Assembly (NCBI GenBank): GCA_028829895.1
Contig: CM054182.1
Coordinates: 18,775,001-18,839,000, forward strand
Direction of reading: 5' to 3'
From: Sinotaia quadrata
Taxonomy: Eukaryota; Mollusca; Gastropoda; Architaenioglossa; Viviparidae
Length of the DNA: 64,000 nucleotides
The notes beneath the pieces are model-generated. The model was not told where the DNA came from, did not search any database, and was given only the letters and a program-made list of their open reading frames with translations. This document shows positions 35,076-48,800 of this stretch, piece by piece (positions within the stretch are counted from its first letter, which is position 1; the number at the start of each line of letters is the position of its first letter). A program made the translations under genes and the position numbers.

Positions 35076-35429
35076 CCCTCCCGCCCTTCACCTCAGACGC
35101 ACCGCGAGGCTGTGAGGATCCCCCAGAAGCAGACCAAGACTGAGAACTTCGTGAAGATGAAAGGTCTATTGCGGCTTCTGGGTGAGTGTAAGCGAAACAT
35201 TACATATACAGTTTATACACACACACACACGCCGTCCACAAAAACCTTAAAAGCGCGAAAGCGGCGGAAGCCGGAAGTGCCCTACATTACGACGACGTCC
35301 ACAAAGATAGAAGGAGCAATCTGGACTAAAAGACCGCTAAAAATAGCTTGTGTTTCTTCATTTGCTTTCAATTCTAAATTACAGCTAGGGATGCCTAAGA
35401 GTTATAGAACGAATCAAATATATAATAAA

Positions 35430-35725
35430 TCTATGATTATGTTTTAAGACATAACTCTTTCCTAATATATAATAAATCTACCATGATTATGTTTTAATAC
35501 ATAACTCTTTCCTAATATATAATAAATCTATGATTATGTTTTAAGACATAACTCTTTCCTAATATATAATAAATCTACCATGATTATGTTTTAAGACATA
35601 ACTCTTTCCTAATATATAATAAATCTACCATGATTATGTTTTAATACATAACTCTTTCCTAATATATAATAAATTTACCATGATTATGTTTTAATACATA
35701 ACTCTTTCCTAATATATAATCTAGA
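35430..35725. repeat. 47/50-bp minisatellite, 6 units
   Basis: Core CATAACTCTTTCCTAATATA; units with or without an ACC insertion (50 or 47 bp). Confidence 0.95.
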
Positions 35726-35929
35726 GGATTAGACCTAAAATAAAATAAAATCTGTGTTGATGGGCTGTAGGTAAAGCATTCTCACGTATATGAATTGTAA
35801 AATACCGCAAATACCATAGCAATATTCATCTTATAAAAATATCAATTAAAAATGTAAACAATTTCCTTTCTAAATATATAAACTGCTACTACAGTGAACA
35901 AGTACATCAAGCAGCATAATTTGATAACA

Positions 35930-36182
35930 GTGCATATTCTCGCACTGTACATTAGGTAACGCACACTGATAACAGTGTATATTCTCGCACTGTACATTAG
36001 GTAACGCACACTGATAGTGCATATTCTCGCACTGTACATTAGGTAACGCACACTGATAACAGTGTATATTCTCGCACTGTACATTAGGTAACGCACACTG
36101 ATAACAGTGTATATTCTCGCACTGTACATTAGGTAACGCACACTGATAACAGTGTATATTCTCGCACTGTACATTAGGTAAC
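35930..36182. repeat. 45-bp minisatellite, ~5.7 units
   Basis: Core CTCGCACTGTACATTAGGTA with GCACACTGATAACAGTG; one unit lacks a few bases. The 45-bp period opens spurious frames on the minus strand. Confidence 0.95.
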
Positions 36183-36344
36183 GTGAGCACAAAGCACAGG
36201 GCACTGCATGGTCTAAAAGCGAACTCCCCGACCCCAAGCTGTAAATCTAGTGGCCAGTGCCAGAGGTCAGATTTCAGGGATGGGTTTTCCGGGCCGGCAG
36301 GATGCGATGAACACATACAAAATAATACATTAAGTTCACATTAT

Positions 36345-36495
36345 ATCTGCATGACGCCTGACTAGCATATCAATTGTCTGCATGACGCATGGCTAGTACA
36401 TCACTTGTATTCATGACGCATGACTAATGTATTATTTGTGTGTATGACGCATGACTAGTGTGTCAATTGTCTGCATGATCCATGAGTAGTTTACA
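36345..36495. repeat. ~32-bp minisatellite, right segment
   Basis: Core GACGCATGACTAGTGTGTCAATTGTC; same family as 34160-34285. Confidence 0.87.
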
Positions 36496-36892
36496 AGGAA
36501 CCCTTAAAAACCTTAAAAAATCCTGAAATGTTCTCGTATAACTTGTTCATGTCAAAATAATCTGCTCAGCTGTTGGGGTTTCTTTTTATGTTTGTCATTT
36601 AAACGTGTTCTTTAACTTCTAAAATGATAGGCCTACTCACTCAAGCATAACAAGATTGTTGACTCGATGAATATATATTTTGCCCTTCTTTGTCGCTACC
36701 TATTTGCACCAAATACAATGGCATTAAGTAAATTGCTGGCTTACTTTTTAATGTTTCGTGACTTTCGAGAACAGTCTTCATACAAATGGTTCAATAATGA
36801 GATCGCAATTTTATCTAAGGTAACATTTGTAAAGTTACTCTATATGAATAGATTTATGCTTTAGTCACTGTTTATGCATAGTTCTCTCTCTT

Positions 36893-36922
36893 CACAGACA
36901 CACACAGACACACACACACAGG
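36893..36922. repeat. (CA)n-like microsatellite
   Basis: Short interrupted ACACAGACACAC run. Confidence 0.85.
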
Positions 36923-37249
36923 GCGCGCACATTGTGTAGACTTTCTATGATAAATATAGATTTTTTTTTCCTGGGGAAATAGTTCTATTGTGCTGACGAA
37001 AGACACAAGAAAGAAGGTGCTATTGTGCTAATGTAAGAAATTAAGTGTTGAGAACACATCTCTCGATAAACGGCCTTGAATCATTTTAAATCTCAGTTTA
37101 AAAAAGAAGTACATTCTAGGCACAGGGACCCTGATAATCAAATGAATATTGACCGTAAGCCTATGCTGTGAGTTTGAAATTTGAAAATATTTATTTACAT
37201 TCTATAAAAAAAATGAGCATCAATCACAACAGCTATAGTAATGATAGGT

Positions 37250-37880
37250 GTGCGGTGAAATAAATGCATTTGCCATTGCTATTTGAGCTCAGGACACTCC
37301 TAAAATGCTTGTCACAAAACGACTCGCATGAATTGGCTAAGACATTTCTAATTGATTTTCACAAACGAAACTTAAGAATTGGTCCAGGGCTCTCCTAAAT
37401 ATTGTCACAAAACTACTCATACAAATTGGCTCAGTGTACTCCTAAATACTGTCACAAAACTACTCATACAAATTGGCTCAGTGTACTCCTAAATACTGTC
37501 ACAAAACTACTCATACAAATTGGCTCAGTGTACCCCTAATGCCTGTCACAATACGACTCACATAAAGTGGCTCAGCGTACTACTAAGTAACTTGTCACAC
37601 ATTACTCACATAAATTGGCTCAGTTTACTCCTAAATGCTTGTCACAAAACAATTCACAGGAATTGGCTAAGACATTTCTAAATGATTTTCACAAAACGAA
37701 ACATAAGAATTGGTCCAGGGCTCTCCCCTAAATGCTGTCGCAAAACAAAATATACGAATTGGCTCAGGGCATTTCTAAATGCTTGTTACCAAACGAAACA
37801 CAAGAATTCACTACGGGTACTTTAAATAGTCACAAAACAATACAAGAATTGGCTGATGCATTCTTAAATGCTTGTCACAA
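37250..37880. repeat. ~45-60-bp degenerate minisatellite, ~12 units
   Basis: Core TGTCACAAAACTACTCATAC followed by AAATTGGCTCAG; three central units are near identical, outer ones are diverged. Confidence 0.88.
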
Positions 37881-38749
37881 AAACGACACATGAGAGCATA
37901 ACTGAGCACATTATAAATTATAAAATAAAATATTGTAGGGTTACAATTTTTATAATCTTTTCTGTCCTTTTGTCACAAAATGTCATACATAAATTCAACC
38001 CGTCTCATTCTTTCCTATGGAAGTCCTTGCCTGATAGACAAACTTCATGCAAGTCCTATTAAATATGTTCATTGTGTGGAAATCATAATACTTTCTGGAA
38101 GCACTAAAACTACTCTGTGGAAGCTTTTATATATACTCTGTAGAAGCCAAAATGATTATTTAATAGAAGCCCTATATAAAAATGTGAGAGTGGAATCTAT
38201 AATAAGAGTCTTCGCTATTTGTTTTTCACTGCATATATCCGACGACAAAACGCCTTGAATGTTACCAGGCTGGTGGCAGTAACGGTTAGCATGAATGTAA
38301 ATACTTCGATCTGATGAAAGGCGTTGGAAAAAAAAAAAGAAAAAAAAAGTTATTTAAATAAGACCAATAAATAAGTCATATGATCACAGATAAGACTTAC
38401 AACATCAAACGAAGAAAGAAAGTCTCTCGCGGATAGTGTGAGGAAGGAAGTCAAAGTCTGTTGTGTTTTTTTTTTTTTTTTAAGTGCAGTCTTTTTCAAT
38501 GTTGATGTAAGCAATATTTTTGTTGTGTAGATTTTCCCTATTATTCATAAACTGACTGGAATAGGTCACGAGATTTGGGTCAGACGACTCACGCGCACAG
38601 CGATCGCGTGAGGTTGGCAGGAAATGAATATTTTTGTGCATCTGTATCCTAGTTGTCTGCTTTTTAATGACACTATACAAACATGATGGGCCAGCTTACT
38701 TTATATTCGCGAGTTTTTTTTTTTTTTTATAATATTAATTCTTTTATGA

Positions 38750-38970
38750 TTTCGCAAATTGAAGCTGTTTTGATTGGCTGATGTAGTGAAATCACAAGTA
38801 TATTTTATGATATCACAAAATCAAGTTGTCTGACTGGCTGATGTCATGATGTCATAAGTACATTTTATAATATCACAAATTCAAGCTGTTCTGATTGGCT
38901 GATGTCACAAGTATATTTTATGTTGTCACAAATTGAAGTGTTCTGACTGGCTGGTTTTACATCACAAACT
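38750..38970. repeat. ~58-bp degenerate repeat, ~4 units
   Basis: Core CTGATTGGCTGATGTCA with ACAAGTATATTTTATGATATC. Every unit contains ATTGGCTG or ACTGGCTG. Confidence 0.86.
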
Positions 38971-39529
38971 TATTTCTATGGCAAGCCAGCGATGGCGGTT
39001 CCAGTGAATTTTTAAAAAAATGTGAAGAATACAAATACCTGGCAGTTAACATCTAAATGTTCTGCCATAACTGGGTGAGTTCCTAAGCAAGGGACAATAA
39101 AGTACAGCGGGTGTCTCATTATATAAGAGGGACTATTTTAAGTTTAATTTCCATGCATGATTTTATGGTAACTTTCAGTTTGTGATATTCTAAAATAGTT
39201 GTTTAATAAAATCAACCAATCTGACTAGCTTGAATTTACTATGTGCATGCATGCATGAGTGGTTGGTAAATATACAGAAAATAGCCCCTCATAATTCAAG
39301 ACCCCGTATCTATTACACTTTGTTCAAACTTGTTCAGGAACTCACGGGGAGTGCAGAACAGTTTGATAGTAAGGTGCAAAAAATCATTCTTTTTAACCCT
39401 TGACTTGTATTTAACTTCAACTGAGCTACCATAAGTATCAGTCTTATTTTTATCCACGTTTATTTTTTAAACTTCAGCTGCATGATCAACTTTAGCTTGT
39501 TTGTGTATGGGCAAACTTGGTGAGCCATT

Positions 39530-39785
39530 TCACCAGCTTTCAAATCAAGTGAGGCAAACTCAACTGCTTTCAAATCAAGTGAGGCAAACTCAACTGCTTT
39601 CAAATCAAGTGAGGCAAACTCAACTGCTTTCAAATCAAGTGAGGCAAACACACAACTGCTTTCAAATCAAGTGAGGCAAACTCATCTGCTTTCAAATCAA
39701 GTGAGGCAAACTCAACTGCTTTCAAATCAAGTGAGGCAAACTCAACTGCTTTCAAATCAAGTGGGGCAAACTCAACTGCTTTCCT
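39530..39785. repeat. 30-bp minisatellite, ~8.5 units
   Basis: Core CTTTCAAATCAAGTGAGGCA at 30-bp spacing, nearly invariant except one 32-bp unit. Confidence 0.96.
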
Positions 39786-39909
39786 ATGTGTCCCTATGTG
39801 AGTCTGAGTATCAGAGTGTGTACACCTGTGGTTATGGCCTGAGCGTTTGTGTGCCTGACTATGTATCTTTGTATGTGCCTCAGTTTTCTAATGTCTCTCT
39901 GCTGTTGAA

Positions 39910-42841
39910 ATAAGAATATTGTGACAAAATAATTCAAACAATGTCTCAAAGAATTATTGTCAAAGAGCAGATTACATAAAACCTGGAATTTAAAACAAAT
40001 AAAATAAAACCTAGAGCAAAGTTTTATTGCACTATTCAAATATTCTTTTTTTTTGTTGTTGTTGTTAAAATTGTTTTTTGGTTTTTGCTTGTATAAAATT
40101 AAATTATTTAATTTGACTAATTGTATATAAGTCTGCCATTGTAGTTTCTCTCTTATGATGGGGATTTCTCCCACATATTTTTCATGTAAATTTTCATATT
40201 TTGATCTATATTTTTTTTAATGAGATGCTATTTGTGATGTGTATCATTTGGAAATGATGTAAAAGGTTTACTTTTGAAGTGTAGGTCCAGAATGGACAGG
40301 GAGGTAGAGAGGGAGATAAAATGAGAGAGTGATTATGTTTAGAGTATTAGCCGCAGGGTATGACTATTGTTATAATTCGTGAGAACAGGAGATCCTTGGC
40401 ATATAGATAAAAGCATGGTTGGCTTAAAACATTAAAATCTTTAGTCTTGGTTTTGACCTAGTTATGTGTTATGCAATTTTTTTAGGCTGATGTAATTGTG
40501 AACGTCTTTTTTTTGGATAGGTCACGTGTGTTGACAGAATGTTGGTTGAAAGAAGTGAAAAAGTCGTAAATATTAATTAGCTCTAGGTTATTTTTTTAAT
40601 TTGATTGGATCAAAGAGTGATTTTAGGTAGTGATGGTCGTGGTTTCAAATCTAAGAAAACCAGTGTGAACATTTTACTTTTTACTCTTTACAAACAACTC
40701 TTTAGGCGAATATTAAGACTGACTTCTCCCTATAAAACTGGGGAGTGCATGGAACAAAAAAGACCCTTGGCTAGATAAGGTAAAGACGTCTGTGTATTGT
40801 GTGAAAGGTTAGGTTTTATTAGGAATGTTATATTATTTGAAACATGTCCTACTCTTATTTGTTGCAGAGTCATATGCCCAAATAAGTATTTATTAATGTA
40901 GTAATTTGCACTACACTTAGTCTCTGCAATTACTGTTTCATGGTTTCAGTTCAGTTCTATCTTTATTCTTAAATCTGTCATGACGTGTCCTATTGAGCGC
41001 CTACCTGCGTGACGTTTCTTGTGCATCAAAGACTGAAGTTAAGTTGCTTTAGCATGATTCCAGGGCAGATAAAAATGAATTGTTTAGTTTGAATTGTCTT
41101 ATGATGAAAATAGGACTGAATGTATTTTGCATATTAATTTCAAATATTGTTCAAATGTTTTCTTTTTATTAAATTTTTATTAATTGTTCGCATATCTGTT
41201 AGTCCAACGTAATTTCTTTTGTTTGTTACCGTACGTTGTAATGATAGTCTAATGAATACGTCTTGTTCTCTGTCCGTCTATATTAGTATATATCTATTTT
41301 ATAAAATCTACTTCTCAGTATAATTACTGAGTGGGTGGGGGCATGTGTCAAATTGACATTGGCACACCAGAATATCAGCACAACAGTTAACCAGTGGTCC
41401 ATACTCTGCATCCACACATGTAGATGTTTATATCAGTAACTAATTGCTAATATTTGGTATAATTCATTATTACAACGTCATCCCAGAGTACAGTTTGACA
41501 CACCATTTCACCATATTCCCTTTGTACAGTTCTGCCATTGAAGTTCGACATGGATTGGTCCAAATGCCGATAGGGGTCCGCCTGCTTGTCCTGTTGTGAC
41601 TTAGGACTTTTTACTTTTTACATTGCCAATGGTTGACTTATTGCCGTACTTCATTCCAGATTTTATTTTATTTTCAAATATTCAACTTTAAAATGCTATT
41701 CAAATCAATGAGAGCAAAACTCTATAAGACTCAAATATACATTTTATTTAAAGCAATGCAAGCAAAATAGCATAGTTGCCAAATTGTGATTATATAACGA
41801 AAACGAAACCGGAAATCATCATCAGTTGACTTCTCTGGGAAGGTTGGAGAAAACGTGGTACAGTGGTACTTGAGTACAGTCTGGCAAGATAAATCTGAGT
41901 TTATATTCGAACACTTTCAACCTTCATTGACTTCCAGAAAGTCACTTACCGGCAGTCGTGACTCCAATTAGATTACTTATTTTGGGGAATAGCTAGCAAA
42001 AAGCGAACCAGCTTTAGTTCACCCCTGATAGTGATATTATAGTACTTCAATGCGGACTGACCAAAAATAAGGCATAAACAATCTTTGTAGAGGAAGGGAG
42101 GGGGTTGCCGATGGCCAGTCAGATAACTATCACAACACCGCTAAATAACTGTCAGACACTTCTACAGTCTAGCAGTAAATAACTGTAAAATATCTTTACT
42201 GCTATCTAGTTACTTTTATCTCTAATTAGTTTGCTGTCATTCACCACAATGCGACACAAGGGATAATTGATAATCCGAGAGTTAACCTCGACTTTTTCCT
42301 CCATATTTGGTTTTGTCGTCACTGTTACATAGGCAAATTTCCAGATAGACATTTGTCAGTTACCTTCAGGGGAATTAATAATTATCAGCCATGTTGATAA
42401 ATTGAAGAAAAACAAAACAAGGTCCTCTGTTGTTTTAGCATAATTAAACAGTGATGGATCTAGAAAAGGTAGAAAATCTAGAAAGATTTAAATATTAATC
42501 AAAAGATGTGAAAAGATATTTAATACATTTAAGACGTTTATTTGTTTGGCTTGATATTAGATTATTTTCGCGCCTAAGCTAAAGTGGTATCATTTATTTG
42601 GCGTTCTATAATGGTATGCTAGAGGATTCTCGAAGGTTTCTTTAGTTTATCTTACGGTATTTTATCGAATATCTTTAACTCAAGCGTTTTAAACATATTT
42701 ACAATGGTATCTGTTTTTTTAAAAATTTATTTTATTTTTTTAAAGCTGTAAGGGTACATAACTCTAATTATTTCCGTTTTAAAAACGTGGGTTAACCCTC
42801 GAGTAGACTATTACTGTATTACTATAAGTATAAGTGTCAGT
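39910..42841. other. Upstream region of PPAN, no gene seen
   Basis: About 2.9 kb of AT-rich sequence without recognisable exons or tandem arrays; the 3' end must contain the PPAN promoter and 5' UTR. No TATA box was found at a convincing distance. Confidence 0.45.
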
Positions 42842-42859
42842 ATGGCCAGAAAGAAAAGG
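42842..42859 (+). CDS. PPAN: PPAN coding exon 1 (18 bp)
   Basis: ATG plus five codons (MARKKR) followed by a GTAAAT donor, phase 0. Joined to exon 2 it gives MARKKRGKAAKNAR, a basic start typical of PPAN. It is very short, so its choice rests on the donor, the phase and the residue pattern. Confidence 0.78.
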
Positions 42860-45800
42860 GTAAATATTTATATACGGTACATGTAAAGCACTTTTGTATA
42901 AATGAAAGAGTTCTTATAATTGGACTGCAACTAAGATAATATTCGCCACCAGAAAGCAATAACATTTCGATTTTATTTTAAACTGTTGTTATGCATTGCC
43001 TTATTACTATAATATTACAAGTAGAGAATCATATCATACTCTTCACACTTAATTAATTGTTAGAAGTATGAGAAATGATTTATGGGGAGAGAAGGAAATT
43101 TTAAAGCATAACTGTTATTAGTAAATCACTATAAAAGAAAAAAATCTTAATTTATTATGAAGAGTATATCGTAAAGTGAACTGAGCACATGCTGAGTTGC
43201 ATAACGGATTAACGCAGGATTCAATGTACACACGAAATACAATTTTTTAAACATACAAAATATTTCAACACTTAAGAAAACTAAGGTAATTTAAACAAAT
43301 TAAATGAATCTACATACATGCAATATGGTAATAATTGTTTATAGAAGTGTAATAAACTTGAAGAATGTACAAAGGTAGAGCTAGAATGTCACAAAAGAGT
43401 CAGTGCTATTCTTGCTGATTATAAAGATGTACATTCGTGCAGAATGAATAACAAAAAGATTGTTAAGTATTTTCTTATTGCTGTTATTAGATTAAGTATT
43501 CAGTGTTTTGTACATTTGAAAACTGAGATCACCCCTTGATTATATTGTGTAGGATGATGATCTGGCACACATTGAAGATGTATACATACATTATTAATAT
43601 TATTGTTATTCAAATTCTATGCTCACAGCAGTCGCAACTCACATCTAACCTGCAGTGTTAGTCAAATTGATTGCCAGTAGTAAATTATTTTCTTTAAAAG
43701 TAAATAGAAAATCACGATTTTTTTGTGAAAAAAACATCAATTATTATAGCCTACATATTATTTTCTGAGCTCACAAATGACATTTTTCCACTCGCAAATT
43801 GTGAGTGGGATTTTGAAGGTTGGTTGCATTGGCTTGGAGCTTTCTAAAGTACAAGTTTGTATTTTTAAACTTTTTTAACAATATCATCTTTCAACATAAC
43901 TTTCTTTAAAAAAAACAACATTAGTATGATTACATTTTCTTGATTTTTCATCATACATGTATATTAATCTTCAAATAAAGGACATGTTAAAATTACAGTT
44001 CCAGCCACATAATTATAAAAAATATTACTTTCATATTTGCTGCAGTTTTTTGCATTTGGCTTGTATTTTATATACATATTCAGTATTGTCCTGGTGTCTT
44101 CTATACTATTACTGTATTAGTTTGTATAAAGGATAGAGTGTGTAAATATATGTGTGTTACTAACTATATTCTTAGAGTTATACAGATTTCTTGCATACTT
44201 CTAGTGCATTCAGAACTTTCAGTCACTATCATATACCTCTAACCAGTAAATCATTCTGCCAATATCACATAGTCTTAGCCATAAAGTCTATCTTATACTC
44301 AAGCAAGTCTGTCACATACTTTTAGCAAGGAAGTCATTATTTTATAACTCTAGCAACAAGCCACTATCAGATGCTCTGTAGCCTTGCCAGTAAGCCACTC
44401 TCACTTACCCCTACCTAGTAAGTCAGTTTGTGTCACATACCTTTTCTTATAACTTTATAAGTCACTTTGTGGTTTGATTTCATATTAACAAAATAATTTT
44501 TGTTGAGTGATGTTTCTACTAAATGTATCTTCACTAAGAGTAGATCAAAAAAGCCAGTTAAATTTAGCTTATGTGAATATTTCTTATTCTTTTGGTGTAA
44601 AAGTCTGTTTTATTTATCATGAACTTTCAGCAATTTATAACTGGTATGGAGTGATAATTGTTTGTATTGATTTCATTCATTCTACTCATTTTGTACAAGG
44701 GAGGGCATTACTGCATTTGTTTTAGATATTTTGAACTTTCAGCACTTTGTGACTGATAAAGTGATATTGGGTGTTGCTTGTTTTTCTTGACATCATTCAC
44801 TCTATTCATTCTGTCCAGGGAAAGGCAGCAAAAAATGCTCGAGCTGCTAGTGTGGCCCATGAAGAAGGGTTGGAGAAATTGCCACACTCATTTGTGTTTC
44901 ACAGAGGCATTGTTGGCAAACATATAAAAGAACTGGTCAGAGATGCCAGAAAAGTAATGGAGCCATACACTGCATCCAGACTTCAAGTGAGTACTAGCAC
45001 TAATGGCACATTTAAAGTTTAGAATCTAAATGTATTTAACCTCTTCTCCTCTGATGTCACTTGACATTGACATTTCTGCACTATATTTAATTGGGTCCAT
45101 AGACATTGGTTTAATTTATTAACTCTTAACTGTATTCAATAATTTTTACATACCGATGTATGGCATTATCACCTATTTATATCACTTTGCTGCAGAATAA
45201 AAGATTTAGTAGATTTGATGGTATATTCAGAGTTTCTTTGTTTTAAATATTAAATTAATTTTATTATAGTACTTATTTTGTACAGCAGTTTAAATCAGGA
45301 AAAGTTCACTGCATTGAAATCCTTATCATCAGAGCATATAGATAAATAATTATCTGAAGCAGTTATAAATATTTATAAACCATAGAATAATTGTTTCTCT
45401 TTGCCTTTATTAAAAAAAAGAAATTGTTTAAAATAAAAATGTAGTTTACTAAGAGATCTGAATAAATAATTTAAATAATTGTAATCTCACTTGAATCTTT
45501 TTATTTCTTTAAACATGTAATAAATATACTTTTGAATGTTAAAAGACGTTTTTATAATATAAAAAAAGCATTAATGTTTGTTTACATTTTAATTATTTAA
45601 ATTTTTATATCACTTTTATTAGTCTAAAGAAATATGCATTTTTTCTCATTTATGTAATTACAGTTATGAGTTAGTTATAATATTTATTATGCTTTAGCTA
45701 ATTAAACAAAGAAAATTGAGTTATGAACACCATTTTAATAATAATATTTAAAGTTGATATTTCTAATATACCAGTATTTGGTGTGAATCAGTGATATTTA

Positions 45801-48800
45801 TTTTATATGGATATGGTTTATAGTATATCAGTATTCTGTAAAATCTAATTTTAAAAAATATATATATATTTCTGTATGTCAATAAAACATCTGAGTTTAT
45901 GATTTAAAGAAATAGTTATTATGGCTGCAGCATTTTCCAGGGACCAGAGAAGTCTTCCCATCTAGATGACTTCTGTTAGTGTGCATCATATCAGCTTTAA
46001 CTAAAAACTGACTCAATATGTTCTCCATACTCTTTAGAATTGGAAAAAGTTGCAGCCATTGAAAGTTTTGACATTGAATTGATAAATCAAGCACAGGTTT
46101 TACTTTTAATCCATGTATTTTTACCTTTCAATTTCCACAAGTATCAGTTACAATATTTTGATTTGAATAGAAAAGTTTAATATAATGAAAATATAGCTTT
46201 GACAACCTCTAATCTGTTCTTTGGGGTTTTTTAAAAGCAACATTATTATTTTCTTTATATTATTTGACTGAGGAATAATCCACAATGAAGAAAACCTCAG
46301 TAAATGACTAATTGTGTTTTTAATTATTTAATACAAATTTGTTTTGAGGAGGTATTTGCCTAGTACAGCACAGTGCTCTAATTATTTACATGGCTAGGTG
46401 TGACTTTCTTTTAAGGTAAAGAAATCAAACTCTTTGAGGGACCTGACCAGTGTGGCTGGAGTTTTGCATGTTTCTCACTTCATGATGTTCACACAGACAG
46501 AGATGGCTCCCTATTTGAGAATTATGCGAACACCTCAAGGACCAACTCTCACCTTTAAAGTATGTTTATTTACATGCAATATAATTTGGAGATATTAGTT
46601 AATGTATCAATTTAAGCATCTGTTTGTACCATTCATATAAGAGTTGATTTTAACCCTAGTTACATTGTAACCCTCTTATTCTCAAAATAACTCACATTTT
46701 TAGTTACCAGTTTAATCTTTACTCTTCAAGCTGCATCGGAAAGTAATGCTCTATATACATATATAATTGTGTGACGAACAACCTAAAATATTGTAACATG
46801 AACAAGTTTAAGTTGATTTTTTTTTTCAGATCATATATGTATCATGCATCTGTAAAAAAATATCTCATTTGATTCAAAATTTGTCTTTCCAATGACATAA
46901 CATACTACAAGGTGCCTACCCAGTGCAGTTCAATTAAAAGAGAACCCACATCCACTCTCTTCACAGTCACAGTCATGGCATGTACTTGTGCCTTATATGT
47001 ATGCTTTCAGTGATAAGACAGTTTTGGCTTGTTAACATTTTCCTTGTAATAAGAAATGGACAATGAAATAATATATACATAAAATTCAGAATTAAACAGA
47101 AATATTATTATATATTTAGGTGTATTATTCTGAACAGTTTGATGCATGGTTTCTGCAGTATAACAGTTTAGCTTGTTGATATTTTCCTTTGTAACAAGAA
47201 AATGTACAATAAAATAAAATGTATATAATATTTAGAATTAAACAGAAATTATGTATTTAGGTATATTATTCTGCATCACTTTGACAGGTGAACCATCACT
47301 CATGGTTTTGGAGACATGACACTTTGTTCATTTTCATTCTTTGTATAAAACTTAGTTATTGGATATTTTTGTTGGAATAGTCGTTTTCAGCTACACATAA
47401 TTTCTAGACATTTGTTGAGGTGCCTTTGAAAAAGAATCGGTAAGTATTATTTAGTAAATCGTTTAATAATTTTGATGCCGTGAATATTCCATTTTCCTGC
47501 ATTTTGCGCAGTTTTATAAAACACAGGCACTTTTTTGTGTGTGTGCAAATAATGCTTCTTCTTTTTTTTTTAAATTTTCCATTATGTCTATTTATTCTTG
47601 CTCTGTATGTATGTTTTTACTTGAATTGTTAGGTTGCATTTCAATGCCTTGTTTTTTTACTTGCAAAAAAATTTTACTCATTAGGTCCTTACACTAAATA
47701 AATAATATCTCAGAAAGTATCATAAATATAATTATTTTTTTTACACAGTATTATTTCATCAAGATGTACACTCTGAACTTAATATATGTGGTATATTGTT
47801 GTAAATAGAAATAAATTAGTAACACTACCTGATATAAAGGAATAAGCATTTTTATCATTGTGAGCAAGTTTTGTATCAGTGTAAAATACCTTTTGAATCT
47901 TATAACAGTGTAAGCATACCAATTTTGTCTCTTATCTCAGTTTAAAATACATTTTTTATCCCTATGACAGTGAAATGGTCATATGCATCTCTTTGTCGGT
48001 AACAAATGTGCCATTTCAATTCTTTGGTAAATGTAGACACAACATTTAAGTGTAGACACAACATTTGTGTCTCTTTGCTAGTGATACATATGCTCGTTTG
48101 TTTTGTAGGCATATAGTGTGTGAATCTGTATTTTAATGCAGACTTGACATTTATGTAATTGTAAGAGATAGATTTTGCAGTTTGTTTACCAAATTTATCT
48201 GTTTACATATTAACCCTACAATATAAAGTGCTAGATTCTCTTCTGAGACTGAAGCTGACATGAGCACTGGCTTGGTCAGAAGCCAGCAAATGCAGACATC
48301 ATTGTTCAACTGGGTTTACCCTGTTTCTAACTGTGACTCAACTGGCACCAGTCTGAATACATCAATGGTTCAGAGGGTTTATCCTGTTTCTAACTGACTC
48401 AACTGGCACCACTCTGAATACATCAATGGTCAACTGGGTTTATCCCGTTTCTGATGGAGGCATGACCACCTCGTGCATTCTTCTGTCTTATGTTTCCCAT
48501 ATATTTCAAGGTCGGAATATATCTCCCTGAACCTGTTTTTACCGTAGTGAAATAATCAGGGTCTTATGATCTGAACAGGGAAAAACTGGTGAATGGTATT
48601 TAACTATTTAACAGTCACTAAAAATGAGATTTACACTGAAATATTTGCCATATAAGTACAAGAGAATGCTGATTGGGATTTAATTAAATGCAACTAATGT
48701 AAAATTAAAATTAAAATATATGACACTTGATCCCGTCGAATGATGGGTGGTTTTTATTTTCTAATATCATATAATTTATAAACTGTAACTGAAGTCAGAT

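Noticed and set aside
35842..36316. Minus-strand frames of 131 and 148 codons
   Set aside because: Derived from the 45-bp minisatellite plus flanks, with no recognisable domain.
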